Part shown: in pieces, positions 17,812-27,702 of the stretch
Position numbering within the stretch: the first letter of the stretch is position 1
How the letters are laid out: every line of letters begins with the position of its first letter
Assembly: GCF_022867795.2 (NCBI RefSeq)
Contig: NZ_CP107006.1
Coordinates: 3,844,001 to 3,908,000 of the forward strand
Length of the DNA: 64,000 nucleotides
Reading direction: 5' to 3'
Source: Chitinophaga horti
GTDB taxonomy: Bacteria; Bacteroidota; Bacteroidia; Chitinophagales; Chitinophagaceae
Notes under the pieces: model-generated
Seen by the model: only the letters and a program-made list of their open reading frames with translations
Told to the model about the DNA's origin: nothing
Databases searched by the model: none
Made by a program: the position numbers and the translations under genes

Positions 17812-19482
17812 TTAAAACTGAAGATTAAATTGTTGTTGCCATTGCTGCGCTTTTTCATAACCCGCATCTGCATGGCGGAAAATACCCAATGCCGGATCGT
17901 TGTGCAGCACACGGCGCAGACAGGCTTCCGCACGGTCCGTACCATCAGCCAGTACCACCATGCCTGCATGTTGTGAATACCCCATCCCTACACCGCCGCC
18001 ATGGTGAAACGACACCCAGGTAGCTCCACCTGCCGTGTTAGACATCAGGTTCAATAAAGTCCAGTCGGATACTGCATCCGAACCATCTTTCATGGCTTCC
18101 GTTTCGCGGTTGGGCGAGGCGACAGAGCCGCAGTCGAGGTGATCGCGGCCGATAACGATGGGTGCTTTTACCTTGCCGGTACGTACCAGTTCGTTGAACA
18201 GCAGCCCGGCCTTTTCTCTTTCGCCCATACCGAGCCAGCAAATACGCGCGGGCAGTCCCTGGAAGGCTACGCGTTCCTGTGCTTTGTGCAGCCAGTTATG
18301 CAGAGGCTGATCGTCCGGAAAGGCTTCCATCAATGCACGATCCGTGGTATAAATATCTTCAGGATCCCCACTTAAAGCCACCCAACGGAACGGGCCTTTA
18401 CCTTCGCAAAACAGCGGACGAATATACGCCGGCGTAAAGCCAGGGAAGTTGAACGCATTAGCTTCTCCGCCTTCTTTCGCGAACTCGCGCAGGTTGTTGC
18501 CATAGTCGAACGTAACTGCGCCGCGTTGCTGCATCTCCAGCATTAACCCGACGTGACGCGCCATACTCTTCAGGCTGCGTTGCTTGTACGCGGCCGGGTC
18601 GGATTTGCGCAGCGCTGCGGCTTCGGCTAACGATAAACCATTTGGCACATACCCGTTGATCGGGTCGTGTGCGGAAGTCTGATCCGTAAGAATATCGGGA
18701 ATAATGTTATCCTTTAACAGTCTTTCCAGCAGATCGCCAGCATCCATCACTACCCCGATGGAAATCGCCTCTCCGTTCGCTTTCGCCTCCATGGCCCACT
18801 GCATAGCTTGTTCGTACGAATGCGTCATACGGTCGATGTATTTGGTATCGATACGCTTCTGGATACGCGAGGCATCTACATCTGCCCCTAAAAAAGTTGC
18901 GCCGGCCATCGTAGCTGCCAGCGGTTGCGCGCCGCCCATGCCGCCGATGCCTGCAGTTACTAAGAGTTTACCGGACAGGCTGCCATTGAATTGCTGTCGA
19001 CCACACTCCACAAAGGTTTCATATGTACCCTGCAAAATGCCTTGCGTGCCGATGTAAATCCAGCTGCCGGCGGTCATTTGTCCGTACATCATTAACCCTT
19101 TTGCACGCAGGTCGTTGAAATGCTCCCAGGTAGCCCATTTGGGCACGAGGTTGCTGTTAGCGAGCAGCACGCGTGGCGCTTGCGGATGCGTACGTACGAT
19201 GCCTACCGGTTTGCCTGATTGCACGAGCAAGGAATGTTCATTATCCAGCTGTAGCAGGATCTCGATGATCTTTTGTAAGGCCTCGCGGTTGCGGGCAGCC
19301 TGGCCTATGCCGCCGTAAACCACCAGTTCATCGGGGTTTTCGGCTACTTCGTGATCGAGGTTGTTGAGCAGCATGCGCAGCGGAGCTTCTGTTTGCCAGG
19401 ACTGTGCATGCAGTTGCGTGCCCCGGGGGGCTTTATAGTGCGGGTGTGCCGCGTATTGTTTAAGAAAGTCGGAATGATTCAT
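17812..19482 (-). CDS. hutU: Urocanate hydratase
   Basis: Second step: urocanate to imidazolonepropionate, using tightly bound NAD as electrophile. 556 residues, standard length. Visible: [11 protein letters not shown], the NAD-binding [30 protein letters not shown], the [10 protein letters not shown] segment carrying the active-site cysteine region, and [15 protein letters not shown]. Its start overlaps the 3' end of hutH by 23 bp, so translation is coupled. Confidence 0.96.
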   Translation of the reverse strand: MNHSDFLKQYAAHPHYKAPRGTQLHAQSWQTEAPLRMLLNNLDHEVAENPDELVVYGGIGQAARNREALQKIIEILLQLDNEHSLLVQSGKPVGIVRTHPQAPRVLLANSNLVPKWATWEHFNDLRAKGLMMYGQMTAGSWIYIGTQGILQGTYETFVECGRQQFNGSLSGKLLVTAGIGGMGGAQPLAATMAGATFLGADVDASRIQKRIDTKYIDRMTHSYEQAMQWAMEAKANGEAISIGVVMDAGDLLERLLKDNIIPDILTDQTSAHDPINGYVPNGLSLAEAAALRKSDPAAYKQRSLKSMARHVGLMLEMQQRGAVTFDYGNNLREFAKEGGEANAFNFPGFTPAYIRPLFCEGKGPFRWVALSGDPEDIYTTDRALMEAFPDDQPLHNWLHKAQERVAFQGLPARICWLGMGEREKAGLLFNELVRTGKVKAPIVIGRDHLDCGSVASPNRETEAMKDGSDAVSDWTLLNLMSNTAGGATWVSFHHGGGVGMGYSQHAGMVVLADGTDRAEACLRRVLHNDPALGIFRHADAGYEKAQQWQQQFNLQF

Positions 19483-21028
19483 GATAAGGTCCGTTGAGGT
19501 CTATGTTTTGTGCATGGGCCACGTGGTTGGCTACCCGCACGATGGAGTGGTCAGATACGATGGTGTGCAGGGCTGCAATATCTTTTGCGAAGATGCGATC
19601 TGCAGATGCGAAATCTACCTTCTCCCGCGTGAAGCGATGTACCGCTTCGATCACTGCCGCCGAGCGAAGTGGCCGCCTGAAATCCACGGCCTGCGCGGCG
19701 TACAGCAATTCTATTGCAAGTATATATTCCAGGTTGCCCAAGATCATATGCAGTTTACGTCCGCTGATGGAACCCATCGACACATGATCTTCCTGTCCCA
19801 GCGAGGTGGGCACACTATCTGCACTGGCAGGGAAACACAGCGTTTTATTTTCTGTAACCAGCGCTGCGGTCGTGTACTGCGGGATCATGAAGCCGGAATT
19901 GAGACCGGCATCCTGGATGAGCAGTTTAGGTAGTCCGTACCGGCCTTCGATCATCATATAACAACGGCGGTCGCTGATGTTGCCCAGTTCCGCAGCCGCT
20001 ACAGCAGCATAGTCTAATGGCAGCGCGAGCGGCTGACCGTGAAAGTTGCCGCCGCTGATAGTATCGTCGGCAGAGAAGATGATCGGGTTATCCGTTACCG
20101 CATTCAGTTCGATGGTGGTGAGTTCTTCGAGGTGCTTCCAGGCCGTGCGGGAGGCGCCGTGTACCTGCGGCATACAGCGAAGTGAGTAAGGGTCCTGCAC
20201 CCGGCCGCAGTCTACATGCGAAGCCATGATCTCCGACGTTTCGAGCATTGTTTTAAGACGATGCGCGACGAGCTGGTTGCCTTTAAACGGACGAATGTCG
20301 TGCAGGCGTGGGTCGAAAGGTTTGTGTGTACCCATTAAACCTTCGAGCGACATAGCACCGATAATGTCTGCCGCTTCGAGCAGGTTGTGGAAGCGCTGCA
20401 CACCTTTTACCGCGTGGGCCAGGATGAACTGTGTACCGTTGATCAGTGCCAGGCCTTCCTTCGGGCCGAGGGCAATGGGTGGTAGCCCCTCTTTTTGCAG
20501 CACCGTGCCTGCGGGCAATACTTCACCCTTGTACCATACCTCGCCCAAACCAATGAGCGGCAGGAAGAGGTGCGAGAGTGGTGCGAGGTCGCCGGAAGCA
20601 CCTACAGAGCCTTTTTCCGGGACGAGCGGTGTTACCTTATGATCGATATGCCACATAATACGTTCGATCGTGGCGAGGCTAGCACCCGAATAACCCTGCG
20701 CCAGCGCCTGCACTTTACAGATCAGCATAATGCGCGCGATCTCCTCGGCAATGGGCGCTCCCACCCCTACGCTATGACTTTGCAGGATGTTGTACTGCAG
20801 CTTACGCGTATCCTCCTCAGAAATTTTGGTATCGCACAAAGGCCCGAAGCCTGTATTGATACCATACACCGTCGTGTGTTGCTGTACAATTTCCTTTACG
20901 TGCGAATGGCTGGCGTTGATGCGGTCCACCGTAGCCGGGGACAATGCGCCCCTGATGTGGCCGGCTGCGATACCGAGTGTTTTGGCGACCGTAAGATGGT
21001 CCGAACCATACTGAAAGACCTGGTCCAT
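19460..21028 (-). CDS. hutH: Histidine ammonia-lyase
   Basis: First step of histidine degradation: non-oxidative deamination to urocanate. The autocatalytic MIO cofactor arises from A144-S145-G146 in [12 protein letters not shown]. Other conserved sites: YGINTGFG (55-62), [29 protein letters not shown], and QEDHVSMG. 522 residues. It follows the marR gene by 6 bp and overlaps hutU, forming the head of the structural hut operon. Confidence 0.96.
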   Translation of the reverse strand: MDQVFQYGSDHLTVAKTLGIAAGHIRGALSPATVDRINASHSHVKEIVQQHTTVYGINTGFGPLCDTKISEEDTRKLQYNILQSHSVGVGAPIAEEIARIMLICKVQALAQGYSGASLATIERIMWHIDHKVTPLVPEKGSVGASGDLAPLSHLFLPLIGLGEVWYKGEVLPAGTVLQKEGLPPIALGPKEGLALINGTQFILAHAVKGVQRFHNLLEAADIIGAMSLEGLMGTHKPFDPRLHDIRPFKGNQLVAHRLKTMLETSEIMASHVDCGRVQDPYSLRCMPQVHGASRTAWKHLEELTTIELNAVTDNPIIFSADDTISGGNFHGQPLALPLDYAAVAAAELGNISDRRCYMMIEGRYGLPKLLIQDAGLNSGFMIPQYTTAALVTENKTLCFPASADSVPTSLGQEDHVSMGSISGRKLHMILGNLEYILAIELLYAAQAVDFRRPLRSAAVIEAVHRFTREKVDFASADRIFAKDIAALHTIVSDHSIVRVANHVAHAQNIDLNGPYHESFRLS

Positions 21029-21034
21029 ATGTAT

Positions 21035-21520
21035 CTATTTTTCTAGTTCGTTAAAGATGCGTGCGGAAAGTGATTGTTGATCGAGCGTGGCTTCCAGGCC
21101 AGTGAGGGCATCGAGCAGCTGTTTGCTACGGGCGTCTTGCTCAGCCACCTGCTGCATGATCACAGCGATCGCCTGCCATACCGGCTGCACCCTGGCGAGC
21201 AGCGCCTTGCCCTTCACCGTAAACGTTACGAGCTGCCGTCGGCCGTCTTCCTCACACTTCGTCGTCTTCACCAGGCCCTTCTTCTTCAATCCCGCAATTA
21301 ACTGGCTGACCGCCGAATGCGATACTTCCAGCCGTGTGGCAATGTCCATCAAAGTAAGCGAAGGCTCTTGGGACAGCAGGTAGAACAAAGGGAACCAGCT
21401 GGCATCAAAAGGGATGCCTTCGTACTCGTACACCTTATTTACCTCGGCGAGAAAGTACTCACTGAGGCGACGGAGGCGTGTACCGAAAATGAGGTAGCCG
21501 AGTGATGGGTAGAAGCTCAT
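21035..21520 (-). CDS. MarR-family regulator, likely hut operon regulator
   Basis: 161 residues with a winged helix: recognition region SLTLMDIATRLEVSHSAVS followed by the wing KCEEDGRRQLVTFTVKG. First gene of the hut transcription unit, 6 bp before hutH. A perfect 24-bp palindrome 6 bp upstream of its ATG is a strong candidate operator, so autoregulation and control of the whole operon by histidine or urocanate is the simplest model (inference). The classical repressor HutC is a GntR protein, so a MarR member here would be a different solution. Confidence 0.88.
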   Translation of the reverse strand: MSFYPSLGYLIFGTRLRRLSEYFLAEVNKVYEYEGIPFDASWFPLFYLLSQEPSLTLMDIATRLEVSHSAVSQLIAGLKKKGLVKTTKCEEDGRRQLVTFTVKGKALLARVQPVWQAIAVIMQQVAEQDARSKQLLDALTGLEATLDQQSLSARIFNELEK

Positions 21521-21526
21521 AGCGTG

Positions 21527-21550
21527 AATTATATAAGTCCTTATATAATT
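21527..21550. promoter_or_regulatory. Perfect 24-bp palindrome: candidate MarR operator
   Basis: Half sites AATTATATAAG and CTTATATAATT are exact reverse complements separated by TC. Centre-to-centre geometry and AT-rich half sites are typical for MarR dimers. It lies 6 bp upstream of the marR start and would overlap the promoter or the transcript start. Confidence 0.75.
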
Positions 21551-21584
21551 TACAATATTAGGGGAAATCGGGGAAATAAAAAAA

Positions 21585-21850
21585 GCTTCGTTTGCAAACG
21601 CGAAGACTGGAGCGGAAGGGTGCTTCCTTGCGGTTATTATGACGAGAGAAGACCGCGAAGGGAGGCAATCGGCTTCTTTACACCGTCATTGCGAATGAAA
21701 TGAAGCAAACTTCCGCTCTAGTCTTCGCGAAGCTACCACACGAAGGTTGCTTCCCTGCGGTTATAGTGACGAGAGGGGGCGGCGAAGGAAGCCGCCCATG
21801 ACGGCCGGGACAGGCATAACAAAGCCGCCCGTGACTTACACGAGCGGCGT
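21585..21850. repeat. Mosaic of small inverted and direct repeats
   Basis: Between marR and the SET gene. Seen: an inverted pair of about 20 bp with one mismatch (AAGACTGGAGCGGAAG at 21604, its complement at about 21711); two imperfect direct copies of about 45 bp starting TGCTTCC(T/C)TGCGGTTAT (about 21620 and 21749), each running on to GACGAGAG; the motif CGTCATTGCGAATGAAATGAAGCAA (as two halves, CGTCATTGCGAA and TGAAATGAAGCAA, 21684-21708), which resembles short repeats scattered in many Bacteroidetes genomes; and a hairpin GCCGC-CGTG / CACG-GCGGC (21824-21847) that may terminate the SET gene. No coding. Confidence 0.7.
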
Positions 21851-21868
21851 TAAGTATTTTGGAGACCT

Positions 21869-22261
21869 TTATTTTTTCCTTTTTACATCGAACCAAACGG
21901 GGGAAGTGTCTTCCACATCGCCGTTGTAGTTAATGAACAGCTCCTCGCCTTTTTTAATGGTGCGGAGGGTGATGATGCTCATGGTTTCCTCGCTGAAGTC
22001 CATTTCGTACTCGCAGTTCGGCTGGTAAGCATGGTTGTATACAGAGCAGAAACCGAGTGCGATGCAGGATTTGGTTTCGCGTTTACCCCAAAGGAAAATG
22101 TAATTATGCAGTTTTGTTTTGTCGACCGTTTCGGTATCGTCGTAAGAAAGTACCAAAACAGGAGATGTTTCTATACGCGTGCCCGCGGGGATGGATTCTT
22201 TTGTAAAAACACCCCTGCCCATTCCGGGTGATTTGTCGATGTACAAGTATGGCTTGATCAT
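21869..22261 (-). CDS. SET-domain protein (putative lysine methyltransferase)
   Basis: 130 residues from the ATG at 22261 (MIKPYLYIDKSPGMGRG). A minimal SET domain: GRGVFTKESIPAGTRIE, then the cofactor/knot motif VYNHAYQPNCEY (NHxxxPNC), and GEELFINYN close to the end. No pre- or post-SET cysteines. Bacterial SET proteins of this size are usually annotated as protein-lysine methyltransferases, with targets unknown. The longer frame from 22306 adds 15 residues without support. Divergent from the bestrophin gene. Confidence 0.85.
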   Translation of the reverse strand: MIKPYLYIDKSPGMGRGVFTKESIPAGTRIETSPVLVLSYDDTETVDKTKLHNYIFLWGKRETKSCIALGFCSVYNHAYQPNCEYEMDFSEETMSIITLRTIKKGEELFINYNGDVEDTSPVWFDVKRKK

Positions 22262-22362
22262 AATAAACAGTAAGTGCTTCGCGCCTTTACGGGCGTAAAG
22301 TAACATTAAACAAACAAGTTATCAAAATTTCGATCATTAATTACAAATATCAAAAGCCTTCC

Positions 22363-22370
22363 TATTTTTG
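22363..22370 (+). promoter_or_regulatory. -7 element for the bestrophin gene
   Basis: TATTTTTG matches TAnnTTTG and is 16 bp before the ATG at 22387. Confidence 0.5.
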
Positions 22371-22386
22371 CGCATATAACCCTTAT

Positions 22387-23253
22387 ATGATCAATTATAA
22401 TCCTAAAGAGTGGTTCACATTTATCTTCCGGCTTCACAAGGCGGACACAGTGAGGAAATTGACCCCCATGTTTATCGCGCTTGCGGCATACGCGGCGCTG
22501 GTAGCTTACCTCGAGCTGCACGTATTTAAGCTGTCGGACAATAGTCACTTAAAGAACATATCGCTCATGCATGGTTTGCTGGGCTTCGTGATATCGTTGT
22601 TGCTGGTGTTTCGCACCAATACTGCCTACGACCGCTGGTGGGAAGGCCGCCGGCAGTGGGGCACGCTTGTGAACATCAGCAGGAGCTTAGCCATCAAACT
22701 ACAGGCCATTTTACCGGAAGGGCATCCGGCCAGGCATTACTTCCGTACGATGATCCCCAACTTTGCTTTCAGTCTGAAGCAACACTTGCGCAACCAGTAT
22801 CACCCCGGCGAACTGGAACTGGATACACCGCATGAGTTTACCCAGGAGAAGCATGTACCGAACCAGGTAGCGGCACAGATGATGAGAAAGGTACAGGAAT
22901 TGTATAAGGAAGGACTGCTTAATGGCGATCACCTCATCATCATTAATGAAGAGATGCGCTCGTTTACGGATGTATGCGGCGCCTGTGAACGGATCAAGAA
23001 CTCGCCTATCCCTTTTTCATATAGCGTGTTCCTGAAAAAGTTCATCTTCTTTTACGTGATGACGTTACCGTTGGGTTATGTTTTCAGTGTAGGCTACATT
23101 ATCGTACCGATGATCGTGTTCATCTTTTACGTGCTGGCCAGCCTGGAACTGATCGCCGAAGAGATCGAAGATCCGTTTGGCACCGATGCGAACGACCTGC
23201 CTACGGATACGATCTGTAACAACATCCGCCTGCACGTGCAGCAGGTGCTGTAA
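22387..23253 (+). CDS. Bestrophin-family ion channel
   Basis: 288-residue membrane protein. Bestrophin hallmarks: N-terminal YNPKEWFTFIFRLHKADT, the first membrane helix MFIALAAYAALVAYL, then GFVISLLLVFRTNTAYDRWWEGR (the RTNxAYxRWWEGR motif), and a C-terminal PFGTDANDLPTD. Prokaryotic bestrophins form pentameric cation or anion channels in the inner membrane. mgtE follows 38 bp downstream but has its own -7 element. Confidence 0.92.
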   Translation: MINYNPKEWFTFIFRLHKADTVRKLTPMFIALAAYAALVAYLELHVFKLSDNSHLKNISLMHGLLGFVISLLLVFRTNTAYDRWWEGRRQWGTLVNISRSLAIKLQAILPEGHPARHYFRTMIPNFAFSLKQHLRNQYHPGELELDTPHEFTQEKHVPNQVAAQMMRKVQELYKEGLLNGDHLIIINEEMRSFTDVCGACERIKNSPIPFSYSVFLKKFIFFYVMTLPLGYVFSVGYIIVPMIVFIFYVLASLELIAEEIEDPFGTDANDLPTDTICNNIRLHVQQVL

Positions 23254-23268
23254 GATGATTATTATGCT

Positions 23269-23276
23269 TATTTTCG
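23269..23276 (+). promoter_or_regulatory. -7 element for mgtE
   Basis: TATTTTCG (TAnnTTCG form) 15 bp before the ATG at 23292. Confidence 0.4.
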
Positions 23277-23291
23277 CGAAGTGTCAGGTTT

Positions 23292-24668
23292 ATGGAAAAT
23301 GAAGCATTATTAGAGAAATATGAAGAGCTGACTGGACAGAAAGCCCATGCAGAACTAAAAGTGTACCTGGACGACCAGCTGATTACCGACATCGCCGACC
23401 TGATATATGAGTTGCCCGAAGAAGGCAGCAACATCATCGAACAGCTCACGATAAGCCGGGCAGCAGCGGCCTTCAGGATATTGGAGTTCCCCGTGCAGGA
23501 AGAAATTATCCGGGAAATGCGGCCTTCAAAGATCGCGGAGCTGATGAACGAGCTGCCGCCGGATGACCGTACATCCTTCCTCGGCGAGCTGCCCAGTGCG
23601 GCCGTAAAGGAACTCATTAAACTGCTCGACCCCGAAGAACGTAAGATCACCCTGGCCCTGCTGGGCTACCCCGAAACCAGCGTGGGGCGTATCATGACAC
23701 CAGACTACCTGTCTGTTAAATCCACCTGGACCGTTCAACGCGTACTCGAACATATCCGCCGCCATGGCCGCGATTCAGAAACGATCGACGTGATCTATGT
23801 GCTGGACGAACAAGGCAAACTGCTCGACGACTTCCGTATCCGTGAATTCCTGCTGGTATCGCCGGACACGGAAGTGAGCACCCTGATGGACGATCGCTTC
23901 GTAGCGCTGAACGTGAACGATGAACAGGAAGAAGCCATCCAGGAGTTTCGTATGGAAAACCGTGTGGCGCTGCCCGTTACCGACGATAACGGTATTATGC
24001 TCGGCATCGTAACGATCGACGATATGCTTTGGATCGCAAATGAAGAACATACCGAAGACATACAAAAGATCGGTGGTACCGAGGCGCTGGACGAGCCTTA
24101 CCTGGACATGCCACTGCTGAAGCTGTTGAAGAAACGTGTAGGCTGGCTGGTGATCCTGTTTATTGGCGAGATGCTTACCGCTACGGCGATGGGCTTTTTT
24201 GAAGATGAAATTGCAAAGGCCGTGGTACTGGCACTGTTTGTTCCGTTGATCATTTCGAGTGGCGGCAACAGTGGCTCACAGGCATCTACATTGATTATAC
24301 AGGCTATGGCGCTGGGCGAGATCAGCATCAATGACTGGTGGCGGGTCATGAGAAGGGAACTGATATCCGGTATTTTACTGGGCAGCATTCTCGGGCTTAT
24401 CGGCTTCTTACGCATCCTGTTATGGAACCAGTTGTTTCATACTTACGGGGAACACACGACACTCATCGGCTCCGTTGTAGGCATATCATTGGTGGGCGTT
24501 GTATTATGGGGAACGTTGTCGGGCTCTATGTTACCATTGATCCTGAAAAGGCTCGGGGCCGACCCGGCGACTTCGTCTGCCCCGTTCGTAGCCACCCTGG
24601 TAGATGTTACAGGGCTCATCATCTACTTCTCCGTCGCTTACACCTTTATGAGCGGCATCCTATTGTAA
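23292..24668 (+). CDS. mgtE: Magnesium transporter MgtE
   Basis: Inner-membrane Mg2+ channel. Order: N-terminal superhelical domain (to about residue 130; ELPPDDRTSFLGELP), paired CBS domains (about 135-260; GRIMTPDYLSV, ALPVTDDNGIMLGIVTIDD), plug helix, then five membrane helices from about 290 to the end. The pore motif is PLIISSGGNSGSQASTLIIQ. 458 residues, normal. Its last 9 bp overlap the convergent phosphatase gene. No M-box riboswitch is seen upstream. Confidence 0.95.
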   Translation: MENEALLEKYEELTGQKAHAELKVYLDDQLITDIADLIYELPEEGSNIIEQLTISRAAAAFRILEFPVQEEIIREMRPSKIAELMNELPPDDRTSFLGELPSAAVKELIKLLDPEERKITLALLGYPETSVGRIMTPDYLSVKSTWTVQRVLEHIRRHGRDSETIDVIYVLDEQGKLLDDFRIREFLLVSPDTEVSTLMDDRFVALNVNDEQEEAIQEFRMENRVALPVTDDNGIMLGIVTIDDMLWIANEEHTEDIQKIGGTEALDEPYLDMPLLKLLKKRVGWLVILFIGEMLTATAMGFFEDEIAKAVVLALFVPLIISSGGNSGSQASTLIIQAMALGEISINDWWRVMRRELISGILLGSILGLIGFLRILLWNQLFHTYGEHTTLIGSVVGISLVGVVLWGTLSGSMLPLILKRLGADPATSSAPFVATLVDVTGLIIYFSVAYTFMSGILL

Positions 24669-25202
24669 CCCGTAGTGGCTTACTTTAACGGTGCCGCCGT
24701 CTCTTCTTTTTTCTATCCTGAAAAGATAACTAAACTGCCTGTCCCCGATGGAATCTACCGGCGGCTTTACACCTAAAGCTTCCATCATTGGGATGAGCGT
24801 ATTGCTATGCCCGATCACCAGTATCCGTTTACCCCAATCGTTGCGGCGGGAAATTTCATAGATAAGCGACTCGCCTGTGGTGTCGGCCTGATAGATGACC
24901 GTGTCGATATGTGCCAGCAGGCGGAGTGAGTCGGCGGTTTGTCCGCTTCGGATATATGGCGTACAGTATATTTTAGCGATCGCTGAATCGTGCAGGCGGC
25001 GGTATAAATCTCCCGCGCGCTGGTGGCCTGCAGCAGTGAGTGTGGAGTCGACGCCCGGGTGTTTTTCCGCATGACGCACGAGAAAAACAGTAGCGGTCAG
25101 GAACGTGCTGTCCTCCGTTACGGGGATCAGCGTTTTAGGCGTTTGCTTCGGCTGGCACGCGGCGAGCAGGCCAACCATTGCTACTAATTTAGCTGCTTTC
25201 AT
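24660..25202 (-). CDS. Histidine phosphatase family lipoprotein (SixA-like)
   Basis: 180 residues. Lipoprotein signal with lipobox LLAAC (C16). Phosphatase core: FLVRHAEKHP (RH motif, phospho-histidine nucleophile), LTAAGHQRAGDLYRRL, and the second catalytic histidine in ILVIGHSNTLIPMM. SixA-like enzymes in the cytoplasm remove phosphate from HPr-type domains; this one is lipidated and so periplasmic or outer membrane, with an unknown substrate. Convergent with mgtE. Confidence 0.85.
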   Translation of the reverse strand: MKAAKLVAMVGLLAACQPKQTPKTLIPVTEDSTFLTATVFLVRHAEKHPGVDSTLTAAGHQRAGDLYRRLHDSAIAKIYCTPYIRSGQTADSLRLLAHIDTVIYQADTTGESLIYEISRRNDWGKRILVIGHSNTLIPMMEALGVKPPVDSIGDRQFSYLFRIEKRRDGGTVKVSHYGLQ

Positions 25203-25267
25203 ACGGGCGGTTCGTTATATTGCGTCAATATTAAAACAATTAAACCAACTTTCAGGACAACCTTTAT

Positions 25268-27613
25268 ATGATACGACCAAAATCCATCCTGCCCTTGCTG
25301 TTACTGCCGGTTTGCGCGCAGTTAAAAGCGCAACAGCTGACCGTAGAAAAGATCATGCGCGATCCTAAGTGGATAGGCACTTCTCCCTCCGGACTGTTCT
25401 GGAGCAGTGATAGTAAAAACCTTTACTTCAGCTGGAACCCGGACAAGGCGCTCAGCGATTCGCTGTACTATATCAGCACTACCGACCGCACGCCGCGTAA
25501 AACCCTGGCAGACGCCCGCAGCAACATACAAACCCTGGCAGGCGGCAGCTGGAACAAGGCCCGTACATTGTTTCTTTATAACCAGTCGGGCGACCTGTAC
25601 CTGCAGGATGTAAAGTCCGGCAAAACCACCCGCATTACCCACACCGCCGCTTACGAAAGTGGTGCGCAATTCGGCTTCAACGATACCCGCATTGTTTACC
25701 GCAATGGTAGCGACCTGTTTAGCTGGGATCTGAAATCCGGCGCCACCGAGCAGCTAACGCGTTTTATGCAAGGCAACAAACCGGAGAGCGGAAGTGAGAA
25801 AGGCAGCGCGGCCGACAAATGGCTGAAAGTCCAGCAGCTGGAGCTGATCGATGTACTGAAATCGCGTAAAGAAAAACGCGATGCGGCAGAAGCTTTTCAA
25901 AAGACCTTAACGAAAGAAGAGACCTTGCGCGCCCTGTACCTGGAAGGCAAATCGCTCGGGCAGGCAAGGATCAGTGAGGACGGGCAGCTGGTGGTGTACA
26001 CGCTGTATAAATCCGGTTCAAACACCAGTACCAACGTACCTGATTACGTGACCGAAAGCGGCTACACGACAGACATCCCGGCGCGTTCGAAAGTAGGCAC
26101 CGAAGGCCAGGGCGCTTCTGAATTGTACCTGTACGACCGCAAGCGCGATACCGTGTATACGGTTAAAACAGACGTGATCCCCGGCTTAACCGACAAACCC
26201 GATTACCGCCAGAACGATACGGCGAAGAAAGCGGTTAAACGCGACTTCCGCATTGGCGGGCTCCAATGGTCGCCGAACAATAAATACGCGTTGATCGATG
26301 TACGTTCCAACGACTCAAAAGACCGCTGGCTGCTGGTACTGGACGCCGCCAACGGACAACTGAAACCGCTGGACAGGCAACGAAACGAAGCCTGGATCAA
26401 CTACTCCCTCACGGGCGACCAGGGCTGGCTGAACGACCATACCGTGTGGTACCAATCAGAAGCTACGGGCTATGCGCACCTGTACACCCAGGACATACTG
26501 ACCGGTGCGAAGCGGCAGCTGACGACGGGCAACTATGAAGTACAGCAGATCAGTTTATCCTCCGATAAAAAATACTTTTACCTGCACACCAACGAAACCC
26601 ATCCGGGTGTAGTTAAATTCTATCGCCTGCCGGTGAACGGCGGTAAAGCGGAAGTACTCACGAGCCTCGAAGGTGGTATAGAAGCGGAACTGTCGCCCGA
26701 CGAAAAGTGGATCGCGTTCCGGCACTCTGCCTCCAACCAGCCATGGGAGCTGTATCTGCAGGAGAACAAACCAGGTGCGAAGGCCGTACAGATCACCGAC
26801 CAGGCACAATCCGCTGAGTTTAAAACTTACGCCTGGCGCATGCCGGAGGTGATCACTTTTGCGGCAAGAGATGGCGCTAATGTATATGCACGCATCTACA
26901 AACCGGAAGCTGCGAAAAAGAACGGTGCGGCCGTCGTGTTTGTACACGGTGCAGGTTATCTACAGAACGCACATAAATGGTGGAGCTCTTACTTCCGCGA
27001 ATACATGTTCCACAACCTGCTTACTGATATGGGCTTTACCGTACTGGACATGGATTACCGCGGCAGCGCAGGATACGGGGCGGATTGGCGCACAGGCATC
27101 TATCGCCACATGGGCGGTAAAGACCTTACCGATCACGTGGACGGGGCGCATTACCTGGCGAAAGAACATGGCATCGATCCCAAACGTATTGGTATTTACG
27201 GCGGCAGTTATGGCGGTTTTATTACCCTGATGGCAATGTTCACCACGCCCGACGAGTTTAAGGCTGGTGCGGCTCTGCGTTCGGTAACCGATTGGGCGCA
27301 CTACAATCATGGGTATACGAGCAATATTCTCAATACGCCGGTGGAAGACAGTATTGCCTTTACCCGCTCCTCTCCCATCTACTTTGCAGAAGGGTTAAAA
27401 GGTCACCTGCTGATGTGCCATGGTGTAGTGGACACGAACGTACATTTCCAGGATATTATCCGCCTGTCGCAGCGACTGATCGAACTGGGTAAGGACAACT
27501 GGGAACTGGCCGTTTACCCCGTGGAAGACCACGGGTTTGTAGAACCCTCCAGCTGGACCGACGAGTACAAACGAATTTTGAAGCTGTTTACCAGCACTTT
27601 AACTGGCAAATAA
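25268..27613 (+). CDS. S9 family prolyl oligopeptidase/dipeptidyl peptidase
   Basis: 781 residues. Signal peptide (MIRPKSILPLLLLPVCAQ, cleavage near LKAQ) so periplasmic. N-terminal eight-bladed propeller (about 30-530), then the alpha/beta hydrolase domain. Catalytic triad from the motifs: S647 in GIYGGSYGGF, D722 in HGVVDTNVHFQD, H755 in EDHGF. Closest type is the DPP-IV/acylaminoacyl-peptidase-like S9B/C enzymes frequent in Bacteroidetes, used in peptide scavenging. Single gene with a weak hairpin after it (about 27623-27645). Confidence 0.9.
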   Translation: MIRPKSILPLLLLPVCAQLKAQQLTVEKIMRDPKWIGTSPSGLFWSSDSKNLYFSWNPDKALSDSLYYISTTDRTPRKTLADARSNIQTLAGGSWNKARTLFLYNQSGDLYLQDVKSGKTTRITHTAAYESGAQFGFNDTRIVYRNGSDLFSWDLKSGATEQLTRFMQGNKPESGSEKGSAADKWLKVQQLELIDVLKSRKEKRDAAEAFQKTLTKEETLRALYLEGKSLGQARISEDGQLVVYTLYKSGSNTSTNVPDYVTESGYTTDIPARSKVGTEGQGASELYLYDRKRDTVYTVKTDVIPGLTDKPDYRQNDTAKKAVKRDFRIGGLQWSPNNKYALIDVRSNDSKDRWLLVLDAANGQLKPLDRQRNEAWINYSLTGDQGWLNDHTVWYQSEATGYAHLYTQDILTGAKRQLTTGNYEVQQISLSSDKKYFYLHTNETHPGVVKFYRLPVNGGKAEVLTSLEGGIEAELSPDEKWIAFRHSASNQPWELYLQENKPGAKAVQITDQAQSAEFKTYAWRMPEVITFAARDGANVYARIYKPEAAKKNGAAVVFVHGAGYLQNAHKWWSSYFREYMFHNLLTDMGFTVLDMDYRGSAGYGADWRTGIYRHMGGKDLTDHVDGAHYLAKEHGIDPKRIGIYGGSYGGFITLMAMFTTPDEFKAGAALRSVTDWAHYNHGYTSNILNTPVEDSIAFTRSSPIYFAEGLKGHLLMCHGVVDTNVHFQDIIRLSQRLIELGKDNWELAVYPVEDHGFVEPSSWTDEYKRILKLFTSTLTGK

Positions 27614-27702
27614 TGAACGAGGGGCTCCTGAAAAGGGGCCCTTCTTATGCCGTTTACATTCCGTATATTTACTATCCCTAGCCCATTTTTTATTCTTTAT
27701 TT

